From: Deltaproteobacteria bacterium UBA3076
GTDB lineage: Bacteria > Desulfobacterota > Dissulfuribacteria > Dissulfuribacterales > UBA3076
NCBI GenBank assembly: GCA_002367355.1
Contig: DFBQ01000165.1
Coordinates: 1-12,590, forward strand
Direction: 5' to 3'
DNA: 12,590 bases
Numbering within the stretch: position 1 is the stretch's first letter; each line of letters opens with the position of its first letter. Position numbers and translations under genes: made by a program. Under the pieces are notes generated by a model, which saw only the letters and a list, made by a program, of their open reading frames with translations, did not search any database and was not told where the DNA came from. Positions 6,366-12,590 of the stretch are shown here, in pieces.

Positions 6366-6989
6366 ATGAAGGTATTGATTGCTGAAGATGATGTCACGAC
6401 TCGCCGCATGCTTGAAATCCTGCTGAGTAAGTGGGGATATGAGATAGAGCTTACTGGTAACGGCAAAGAGGCATGGCATGCCCTGCAAGCAACAGATCCG
6501 CCCCAAATGGCAATCTTCGACTGGATGATGCCTGAAATGAACGGAGTGGAGCTTTGCCGCAAGATTCGTGAATCCATCACGCCCTCTCTGACTTACATCA
6601 TCCTGCTTACAGTGAAGGACCGTAAAGAGGATATAGTATCAGGCCTTGATGCCGGGGCAAATGACTATGTCATTAAGCCCTTTGAGCAAGAAGAACTGCG
6701 CGCCCGTCTCCGGGTCGGCAAACGGGTTGTTGAGCTGCAATCCGTCCTTGCCGATCGGGTTAAAGAACTACAGGCAGCTCTCTTCCATATCAAAACACTT
6801 CAGGGTATTCTGCCCATCTGCATGCATTGTCATAAAATTCGCGACGACCGGGATGTCTGGCAAAGACTCGAAAAATACATAGGGGAACATTCGGGAGTCC
6901 AGTTCAGCCACGGCCTCTGTCCTGAGTGTCGGCAGAAGTATTACCCTAACCCAGCTAATCAAATGACTAAAAACGGTGGCAAATCATAG
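6366..6989 (+). CDS. Response regulator: REC domain with coiled coil and Cys-pair C-terminal segment
   Basis: This 207-residue protein has a complete receiver domain (1-118): acidic pair D8/D9, phosphoacceptor D52 in IFDWMMPEMNG, T82 in ILLTVKD and K104 in YVIKPF. A likely coiled coil (about 119-145) leads to IKTLQGILPICMHCHKIRDD (142-161) and SHGLCPECRQKYYP (181-194), where C152/C155 and C185/C188 form a probable metal site. The same segment ends many PAS/REC signalling proteins of Desulfobacterota. There is no DNA-binding, GGDEF or HD-GYP output, so it probably signals by protein contact. The ATG at 6366 follows a GGGAG 7 nt upstream. No histidine kinase is adjacent, so the partner is unknown. 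Confidence 0.9.
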   Translation: MKVLIAEDDVTTRRMLEILLSKWGYEIELTGNGKEAWHALQATDPPQMAIFDWMMPEMNGVELCRKIRESITPSLTYIILLTVKDRKEDIVSGLDAGANDYVIKPFEQEELRARLRVGKRVVELQSVLADRVKELQAALFHIKTLQGILPICMHCHKIRDDRDVWQRLEKYIGEHSGVQFSHGLCPECRQKYYPNPANQMTKNGGKS

Positions 6990-7078
6990 TCACATGCCTC
7001 CGGCAGAGTCTGAGATTTGCAAAAGTTTGAAACCGGAAAAGCCTGCTGACTGCCAAAGAGTGTAAGCTGTCACACTAA

Positions 7079-8470
7079 ATGCCTGGCGCATTAATTGTGA
7101 ACGCGCTAAGTTTTTATCCTATGGGTACTCGTAAAAAAACAAAAAAAGCCTCACGGAAGTATTCTATCCCATCGAAACGCAGAAAATACACTCCGGAACA
7201 GCTTCTTAAAAAGGCTTCTTTAGCCCATAGGGAAGGCCGACTTGCTGAAGCGGAAAAAGGCTATCTGGAAATATTGAAACACAGGCCTGGTTGGGGAGCA
7301 GTACTGAACGCGCTTGGAACAGTATTCATGGACCAGGCCCAACTGGATAAGGCCCGGAGGGTCTTTGAGAAGGCAACAGAACTTAGACCTCCCTATTCCC
7401 CGGCATACTATAACCTGGCCAGGCTAAAGCAGCTAAAGAACGATCACAAGGGTGCTATAAGTATTTACAGGGCCATGCTGGAAAAACAGCCTGATTTTGG
7501 TCAAGCATGGAACAATTTGGGTACTGCATACAGGGAGACTGGAGACCTGGATGAAGCCCTATCCTGTTTTCGCAAAGCAGTGGAGTTCGCTCCCGACATG
7601 GCAGAGGCATGGAACAACCTCGGCGTGGCACAGGACGAGGTTAATATGATTCAAGACGCTGCGAAGTCGTATAGAAAGGCCATCGAGATACAGTCAGATT
7701 ATGCATCCGCCCACTTCAACCTTGGGGTTTCTCTACAAAAACTTGGGGTATTCAAGGAGGCTGAGGACCAATACAAAAAGGTCCTTAAGACCAAACCGGA
7801 TGATGATGCGGCAAGGTTCATGCTCCAAAGCCTGGGTACACTGGAAACTCCAGATGCCGCCCCGGCGGAATACGTGCGCAGGGTCTTTGATGGATGTGCC
7901 GGGACCTTTGAAAGGACCCTGGTTGAAAATCTTGAATACAAGACCCCTAAACTGCTTTTTGACCTTGTGCGCCCATATCTGACTGAAAAAATGAATATTC
8001 TGGATCTTGGCTGTGGTACCGGCCTGGGCTCTCAATTCTATCGGCCATTTGCAAAACAACTGATAGGAGTTGACGTATCGTTAAAGATGCTCGAAAAGGC
8101 CGCAGAGAAAAAAATCTACGACCGGCTTGAGGCCTTTGACATACTTCAAGACTGGAAATTCCCCCAAAAATTTGATCTGATATACAGTTCTGACGTCTTT
8201 GTATATTTCGGAAATCTGGATCAGGTCATCAAGTCCGCATCTTCTTATCTTGTTTGCGGCGGGATCATTGTCTTTTCAGTGGAAAGGCTGGATGACAACA
8301 GCATGGGGCACCGGCTCTTTCCCAGCGGTCGCTATGCCCATTCGCAGGCATATATACAAGATGTCTTGAGCCGTCATGCCTTATATTTAATAGAGGAGAC
8401 CAAAGCAGATATCAGGAAGGAGTCAGGAAATCAGGTCAGGGGGTTATTGTTTGCAGCAAAGAAATATTAG
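7079..8470 (+). CDS. TPR-repeat SAM-dependent methyltransferase
   Basis: A 463-residue protein with a lysine- and arginine-rich N-terminus, about six tandem TPRs (roughly residues 40-243; for example AWNNLGTAYRETGDLDEALS) and a class I methyltransferase domain. The linker DGCAGTFERTLVENLEYKTP (271-290) is typical of TPR-methyltransferases of the COG4976 kind. SAM-binding motif I is NILDLGCGTGLGSQF (306-320), the acidic end of strand 2 is in IGVDVSLKML (329-338), and motif IV-like FDLIYSSDVFVYFG spans 365-378. The substrate is unknown; the TPRs probably recognise a protein partner. The start is ambiguous: ATG 7079 and the in-frame ATG 7121 (MGTRKKTKK) both lack a good Shine-Dalgarno, and the latter gives a more usual N-terminus. 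Its stop overlaps that of the convergent membrane gene. Confidence 0.88.
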   Translation: MPGALIVNALSFYPMGTRKKTKKASRKYSIPSKRRKYTPEQLLKKASLAHREGRLAEAEKGYLEILKHRPGWGAVLNALGTVFMDQAQLDKARRVFEKATELRPPYSPAYYNLARLKQLKNDHKGAISIYRAMLEKQPDFGQAWNNLGTAYRETGDLDEALSCFRKAVEFAPDMAEAWNNLGVAQDEVNMIQDAAKSYRKAIEIQSDYASAHFNLGVSLQKLGVFKEAEDQYKKVLKTKPDDDAARFMLQSLGTLETPDAAPAEYVRRVFDGCAGTFERTLVENLEYKTPKLLFDLVRPYLTEKMNILDLGCGTGLGSQFYRPFAKQLIGVDVSLKMLEKAAEKKIYDRLEAFDILQDWKFPQKFDLIYSSDVFVYFGNLDQVIKSASSYLVCGGIIVFSVERLDDNSMGHRLFPSGRYAHSQAYIQDVLSRHALYLIEETKADIRKESGNQVRGLLFAAKKY

Positions 8471-8934
8471 GCTGAGCGTCTCTGGCTGATCCATTCCTTC
8501 CAAAACAAACGACTGGAAAAGAAAAGGCCCGCGCCCACTGCCACATAGACTCCCCACACCAGGACTCCGGGCAAAGGGGTGACCCTCAAAGACATCCCCA
8601 GCAAAATCATAAACAGTATCATCACCCAGCTTTTAAGAGAGAGAAATCCTCCAAGGCACCTGTCCCCTTCCCTGCTTAGTATTCGGGAAATTACTCGTTC
8701 TGCAGTCTTGTCAAAAATCAACCGTCCCTTCAGCACTCCGATGAAGGCGGCAACTATAAGCCACCAAGGATTTACAGCCCCTGGTAGGTTCATCATGTTA
8801 CTGGCTCCCCGCACAAACAAAAAAAGCCCCACAATTGTCCACATGAGGGTCGCCAAAAGGACGTGTACTCTGACAGAGGCTGCAGGCTTGCGATCTTCGA
8901 TCCAGCATAAGATTCTCTCATACATGAAAGACAT
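8467..8934 (-). CDS. Small integral membrane protein, about four helices
   Basis: A 155-residue protein I do not recognise. Four hydrophobic stretches fit transmembrane helices: about 24-44 (VHVLLATLMWTIVGLFLF), 57-70 (WWLIVAAFIGVLKG), 101-116 (SWVMILFMILLGMSL) and 122-145 (PGVLVWGVYVAVGAGLFF). The N-terminus (MSFMYERILCWIEDRK) and the loop KTAERVISRILSREGDR are charged and likely cytoplasmic. There is no signal peptide or catalytic motif. The ATG at 8934 has GGTGAG immediately upstream; a second ATG at 8925 is possible. The gene converges on the methyltransferase gene, sharing stop-codon bases (TAA at 8467-8469 minus, TAG at 8468-8470 plus). Confidence 0.75.
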   Translation of the reverse strand: MSFMYERILCWIEDRKPAASVRVHVLLATLMWTIVGLFLFVRGASNMMNLPGAVNPWWLIVAAFIGVLKGRLIFDKTAERVISRILSREGDRCLGGFLSLKSWVMILFMILLGMSLRVTPLPGVLVWGVYVAVGAGLFFSSRLFWKEWISQRRSA

Positions 8935-8994
8935 GACTCACCATAGACTAATTCATCCGAGCATTTTACAAAGCCAGGAGTTTTCCAAGAGGCT

Positions 8995-9672
8995 CTATAT
9001 TCCACTTAATGGACATTCTTCACACCTTGGTTTTGTTTTTTTGCAGAGACTCTTACCAAGAGCAACCCACAGTGCATGATATTCGTTATAGAGTTCTACA
9101 TCGGCTGGAAGGTGGTCCATGAACAGGGAACGAACCCCTTCATAATCGGCATCCCCGTCTATGAAATCGTGCCTCATAAGTGCCCTTATCGTATAGACAT
9201 CCACTACAAAACTGGGAAGCTCTCCTGCATAAAGCAGGATACTGTCCGCTGTCTCAGGGCCTATGCCTTTAATATCAAGAAGCATTGGCCTTAATGTCTC
9301 AAGACCCATTGAAAACATAGTGTCCAGATTGCCCCCAAATTCATCTATCAGAAAGGCCACAAAATTTTTAAGCCTCCCGGCCTTTACGTTGTAATAACCA
9401 GCCGGCCGGATAATCAGGGCAAGCGACTCCCTTGACAGTTCATGAATGGCCCTGGGCCTCAGAAGATCCTTATTCTTCAGGTTTGAAATAGCCCTTCTTA
9501 CGTTTTCCCAATTTGTATTCTGGGTAAGAATTGCACCTGCGCACACCTCAAAGGGAGAGTCGCCGGGCCACCAATCCTGCGGCCCGAAAGCCGATAAGAG
9601 ACGTTCATATATGGATATCAACCGGTCCCCGACAGGACCAACATATCCAGTAGTCAGACTGATAAAAACCAA
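8995..9672 (-). CDS. EndoIII/MagIII-like DNA glycosylase (HhH-GPD), FeS motif missing the last Cys
   Basis: This 225-residue HhH-GPD protein resembles the endonuclease III-related family (COG2231) and MagIII. Landmarks are DWWPGDSPFEVCAGAILTQN (33-52), helix-hairpin-helix LLDIKGIGPETADSIL (131-146) and the catalytic Asp D158 in SFVVDVYTIR. At the position of the EndoIII lyase lysine (VGRKTA) there is E140 (IGPETA), so it should be a monofunctional glycosylase that flips out and removes damaged, perhaps alkylated, bases without AP-lyase action. The cluster motif reads C210-X6-C217-X2-C220 and then PLSGI, where a TAG stands in place of the expected fourth Cys. The frame's first start is a TTG at 9672; a TTG at 9621 (after GGGGA) just before ISIYERLL is a plausible alternative. 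Confidence 0.88.
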   Translation of the reverse strand: MVFISLTTGYVGPVGDRLISIYERLLSAFGPQDWWPGDSPFEVCAGAILTQNTNWENVRRAISNLKNKDLLRPRAIHELSRESLALIIRPAGYYNVKAGRLKNFVAFLIDEFGGNLDTMFSMGLETLRPMLLDIKGIGPETADSILLYAGELPSFVVDVYTIRALMRHDFIDGDADYEGVRSLFMDHLPADVELYNEYHALWVALGKSLCKKTKPRCEECPLSGI

Positions 9673-9721
9673 TTGTCAAAGGACCTTTAACTGCTTTCCG
9701 AACCAATAACATAATATCCCA

Positions 9722-10051
9722 TTAATCACTTCTTATAAAGAAAACATATATCCAGCAGGCGGCAACTAAAAAACATGTCACTCCGAGAACGGCAATATCC
9801 CCAACAATCACCTCCTGATTCTCTTCCGGCAAAGAATAGCTCAATGCAAAAAATATAGCGACGGTGCCAACCAGTACTGCCAAGGTCCTGACAAACTTAA
9901 AAAAGACGAGTAAACACAGCACAAGAATAGCCGGCACTATCACGTATGGATTGCAGGCTAAACTTATTGGATCAAAGCTTGACACGTATGAGATAATGTT
10001 TTCAGTCTTCAGCTTTTCAAAAAATTCAGCCCAGTCTATTGTCCAGTTCAT
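9722..10051 (-). CDS. Small membrane protein with two to three helices
   Basis: A 109-residue protein of unknown function starting at ATG 10051; a TTG two codons upstream is possible but less likely. An amphipathic N-terminus (MNWTIDWAEFFEKLKTENI) precedes hydrophobic stretches around YVIVPAILVLCLLVFFKFV, TLAVLVGTVAIFFALSYSL and IAVLGVTCFLVAACWIYVFFI. The tail ends IRSD. No enzymatic motif is seen. It lies 49 nt upstream of the glycosylase gene on the same strand and could be cotranscribed with it. Its 5' region is shared with the divergent M48 protease operon. Confidence 0.65.
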   Translation of the reverse strand: MNWTIDWAEFFEKLKTENIISYVSSFDPISLACNPYVIVPAILVLCLLVFFKFVRTLAVLVGTVAIFFALSYSLPEENQEVIVGDIAVLGVTCFLVAACWIYVFFIRSD

Positions 10052-10322
10052 TTTCAAAGTTATGTCCTATTTTTGTCATTAGAATTTTGGTAATTCGATA
10101 TTGTTTCGTATTTCGATATTCGATATTCGGATTTTGTTATCCCAATGAGTGGTCTGTCTCGATAAATTTTTTTGCCATAAAAAGTAATCTACCCCAACTT
10201 ATTGAGAAGTTACTAAATTCACAACTAAGGTACTTAATGTTATCATCGGCCTTTTCCGAACAAACAATAACGGGTAAACTGTTATTTTCTCCTGGCCCAG
10301 AGGATGCTATTCTGTAGTTGAT
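10052..10322. other. Divergent intergenic region
   Basis: No gene is seen. It holds the leaders of the leftward small membrane protein and the rightward protease. TTCGATATT occurs three times, at 10094-10102, 10112-10120 and 10119-10127 (the last two overlapping). A short hairpin AATAAC/GTTATT lies at 10266-10286, 37 nt before the protease start. No clear sigma70 promoter stands out. Confidence 0.4.
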
Positions 10323-12170
10323 ATGCCTTATAGTCAAATCATTTCCTTAATGATGGCCGTGGTTCTGGTAGCCGGGGCGCCGTCCGGTCCGGAACCAGCT
10401 TTATCCCATGGAACCTTACTCCTTCTGTGGCTGGTAAAAACCTTAGGCTGGACAGCCCTGGTGGTCTGGATCCTAAATCGGTCATATGCCACCAAGGCAC
10501 CATCCCCGGTTCTTGATAGGCTTCAATGGGCCTCTTTGATCCCCTTGATAATTGACTTTTACCTGCTGGACATAAAGACCTATCTGGTGTTCTTACCAGG
10601 TGTCTCTTTCTTTCCGACATTAATTGAAATCGTAGGAATCAGCCTGTATATCTTATATTTCATTCTCCTCTTGACTTCATACTGGTGGGTGCTTTACAGA
10701 AAAGGCCTTTCCGAATCTCCTTTACGTGAAAACCTGGAATTCAGGATACGACTTATACTCCCCTTTCTGGTCCTCTACCTGACACTGGCCGTATTAGGGG
10801 ATCTTTTAGGAGCAATCCCCTCCAATGAATTTCAGGAACTGCTCAAGAAGCCAATTGGAGAATTAGCATCTTCTGTCTTCTGTCTAATATTAATATTGGT
10901 CTTCATGCCGCCAATGGTGCGCATGATGTGGGGATGCGTGCCTTTTCCCAAGGGACAGCTAAGGAGCCTGATCGAAGATTTCCTCAAACGCACCAATGTA
11001 AGCTGCAAAGAAATCCTCATATGGCCTATGAGTGGAGGCAGATCCTGTACTGCTGCCGTCCTGGGACTTGTCCCCGGATTTCGTTACATACTCTTCACCC
11101 CTTGCCTTGTGAAACACCTTCTCCCCCAGGAAATTGAAGCAGTCCTTTCTCATGAAGTGGCTCACCTACGCCACAGGCACTTGCTTTGGTATATATTTTT
11201 CTTGGGGACTTTCGCCATCATTATATATCGTCTCTTTGATCCCATAGGAACATGGCTGATATCCCGCCATCTATTTCTTGAGATACTGACCCAGCTCCAA
11301 CACTGGCCCCGTGCCCTTATTTCTTTCCTGGCAATACTTCCAATGGGAATATTGCTTGTCCTGTATTTTCGCTTTCTCATGGGTTATTTCATGCGGAATT
11401 TTGAACGTCAAGCAGATCTCTCTGTGTTTGAAACACAAGGGCACCCATGGAATCTTATTAACGCCCTGGAAAAGGTCGCCATCTTGGCAGGAGATATTCG
11501 CAACCAGCCCAACTGGCATCACTTCAGTATTGCAGAGAGGGTGAATTTCCTGGATGAAGTTGCCCGGCGACCGATAGTAAGGGACAAATATGAAAAAAAG
11601 CTGCTTCTTAACAAAGGACTATTCATTGGCATTGCAAGCTTGCTTATAATTATGCCAAGCCTCATGCCCACACAGTCATGGGAAGACTCGGCCAATAACA
11701 ATTTAACTCAGCTATACATTGAACAACTCACTAGCAGTGGAGAACAACGACCGGAATTGTATGTCATTGTGGGTCAGATCTTTGCCCAAAAAAAAGAATA
11801 CGCCAAGGCTGTAAAGGCTTATAAACAGGCTCTTGATCTGGCACCTGAAAATCCTGATATCTTGAACAACATCGCATGGATTTATGCTACTGCAGACGAC
11901 CCTGAGTTTCAAAAACCGAAAGAGGCACTGATGTTCGCCTCAATGGCCGCCAATCTGAAGCCCGCAGGCTACATATTGGACACCCTTGCTGAGAGCTTCT
12001 TTATTAATGGATATGTGGAAAAGGCCATAGCAACAGAGGAAGAAGCCCTGAAAAAAGATCCTTCAAAAACAGACTACTATCGGGCACAACTACATCGGTT
12101 TAAAAAAGCGGGAGGCCTGAGCCATGGAATCCATTTCGATAAAAAGCAAGGCAAGAACCGAACTAATTGA
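10323..12170 (+). CDS. Membrane-bound M48 family zinc metalloprotease with C-terminal TPRs
   Basis: A 615-residue protein with several N-terminal transmembrane helices (about 31-51, 95-122, 141-163, 178-203), then an M48 peptidase domain. The zinc motif is SHEVAHLRHRH (H277, E278, H281), and the third ligand is E361 in MRNFERQADLSVFE. Further helices lie at about 286-303, 331-353 and 431-449. Two to three TPR-like repeats follow (about 477-582; for example EYAKAVKAYKQALDLAPENP and ILNNIAWIYATADDPEF). HtpX/BepA-type relatives act in envelope protein quality control, and the TPRs probably bind substrate or partners; that role is inferred. ATG 10323 lacks a Shine-Dalgarno; ATG 10350 or 10353 are in frame. 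The tail overlaps the next gene by 47 nt, indicating an operon. Confidence 0.88.
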   Translation: MPYSQIISLMMAVVLVAGAPSGPEPALSHGTLLLLWLVKTLGWTALVVWILNRSYATKAPSPVLDRLQWASLIPLIIDFYLLDIKTYLVFLPGVSFFPTLIEIVGISLYILYFILLLTSYWWVLYRKGLSESPLRENLEFRIRLILPFLVLYLTLAVLGDLLGAIPSNEFQELLKKPIGELASSVFCLILILVFMPPMVRMMWGCVPFPKGQLRSLIEDFLKRTNVSCKEILIWPMSGGRSCTAAVLGLVPGFRYILFTPCLVKHLLPQEIEAVLSHEVAHLRHRHLLWYIFFLGTFAIIIYRLFDPIGTWLISRHLFLEILTQLQHWPRALISFLAILPMGILLVLYFRFLMGYFMRNFERQADLSVFETQGHPWNLINALEKVAILAGDIRNQPNWHHFSIAERVNFLDEVARRPIVRDKYEKKLLLNKGLFIGIASLLIIMPSLMPTQSWEDSANNNLTQLYIEQLTSSGEQRPELYVIVGQIFAQKKEYAKAVKAYKQALDLAPENPDILNNIAWIYATADDPEFQKPKEALMFASMAANLKPAGYILDTLAESFFINGYVEKAIATEEEALKKDPSKTDYYRAQLHRFKKAGGLSHGIHFDKKQGKNRTN

Positions 12171-12513
12171 CATTACCGGACAGATACAGCAGACTATAGC
12201 TTCGGCAAGGGTGAGTGATGGTCTTGCCTTTATCTATGTGCCACACACCACAGCAGGTCTGACCATTAATGAAGGTGCGGATCCGGCAGTCCGACGGGAC
12301 ATAATCTCTGTACTGAATGAGGTGGTTCCATGGGAGTATGACTATCATCATTTGGAAGGAAACTCGCCTGCCCACATCAAATCATCACTGGTGGGATCAG
12401 GAATACAGGTAATTTTCGAAGACAGGCAGTTGTGTCTCGGGACATGGCAGAAGATATTCTTTTGTGAATTCGATGGCCCCAGGAACAGGAAGGCCTGGAT
12501 AAAACTTCTGTAA
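12124..12513 (+). CDS. yjbQ: YjbQ/UPF0047 family protein (secondary thiamine-phosphate synthase-like)
   Basis: A complete 129-residue member of the UPF0047/YjbQ family. The signature HTTAGLTINEGADPAVRRDI spans residues 41-60, followed by NSPAHIKSSLVGSG (80-93) and LCLGTWQKIFFCEFDGPR (103-120), whose conserved His, Glu, Asp and Arg line the pocket in solved family members. Some homologues show weak thiamine-phosphate synthase activity; the true role is unsettled. ATG 12124 sits 7 nt after GGGAGG, inside the 3' end of the protease gene in another frame, so translation is probably coupled. No thiamine gene lies in the window. Confidence 0.92.
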   Translation: MESISIKSKARTELIDITGQIQQTIASARVSDGLAFIYVPHTTAGLTINEGADPAVRRDIISVLNEVVPWEYDYHHLEGNSPAHIKSSLVGSGIQVIFEDRQLCLGTWQKIFFCEFDGPRNRKAWIKLL

Positions 12514-12557
12514 AAACAAATAGTTGAAGTGTAAAAGAGTAACTTCTCAATAAAGCA

Positions 12558-12587
12558 GGGAATGCGGATTTTGGCATCCTTCATTTT
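12558..12587 (+). terminator. Possible weak terminator after yjbQ
   Basis: An ATGC (12562-12565) and GCAT (12573-12576) stem, extended by GG/CC across one bulged A, is followed by TTCATTTT. The stem is short and the T-tract interrupted, so this is a weak candidate at the window edge. Confidence 0.3.
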
Positions 12588-12590
12588 GTA

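Noticed and set aside
8579..9079. 166-codon plus-strand frame
   Set aside because: It is antisense across the membrane-protein gene and has no family features, whereas the minus-strand frame gives a coherent multi-helix protein.
12348..12584. Minus-strand frame at the right edge
   Set aside because: It lies antisense to yjbQ, which has clear family signatures.

Overview
The window looks like a moderately AT-rich bacterial chromosome, most plausibly a Desulfobacterota-type (former Deltaproteobacteria) anaerobe. That is an inference from the style of the genes (a single-REC response regulator with a Cys-pair tail, a TPR-methyltransferase, a TPR-fused M48 protease, an EndoIII-related glycosylase); no 16S or other marker gene is present.

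The left half (1-6200) is accessory DNA. A minus-strand gene running off the left edge (1-1242) encodes a CARF-domain protein of the kind that accompanies type III CRISPR systems and senses cyclic oligoadenylates; no CRISPR array or cas core gene lies in the window. It is followed by a toxin-antitoxin and debris zone: a truncated DUF4143-type AAA ATPase, an intact vapBC-type pair with a palindromic operator, and the C-terminal end of a second PIN toxin. This zone is bracketed by a 73-bp imperfect direct repeat (1553-1625 and 2968-3040) that itself reads like the 3' end of a gene. The second repeat copy is cut exactly by the left end of a 2.8-kb insertion sequence (3041-5863) with perfect 21-bp terminal inverted repeats. 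Its DDE transposase is split by what looks like one extra A at 5168-5170. Just beyond lies a 207-bp MITE-like element (5990-6196) with 20-bp terminal inverted repeats and a 6-bp target duplication.

The right half (6366-12513) is gene-dense and chromosomal in character: a response regulator with no DNA-binding output domain (6366-6989), a six-TPR SAM methyltransferase (7079-8470), a convergent small four-helix membrane protein (8467-8934, minus), a divergent EndoIII/MagIII-like DNA glycosylase (8995-9672, minus) that lacks the lyase lysine and ends at a TAG where the fourth iron-sulfur cysteine would be, a small membrane protein (9722-10051, minus), and a two-gene operon with a membrane M48 metalloprotease carrying C-terminal TPRs (10323-12170) overlapping a YjbQ/UPF0047 gene by 47 nt (12124-12513).

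The best leads for something undescribed are the CARF protein at the left edge, the non-autonomous inverted-repeat element, and the repeat-bounded toxin-antitoxin segment whose repeat coincides with the insertion-sequence junction.
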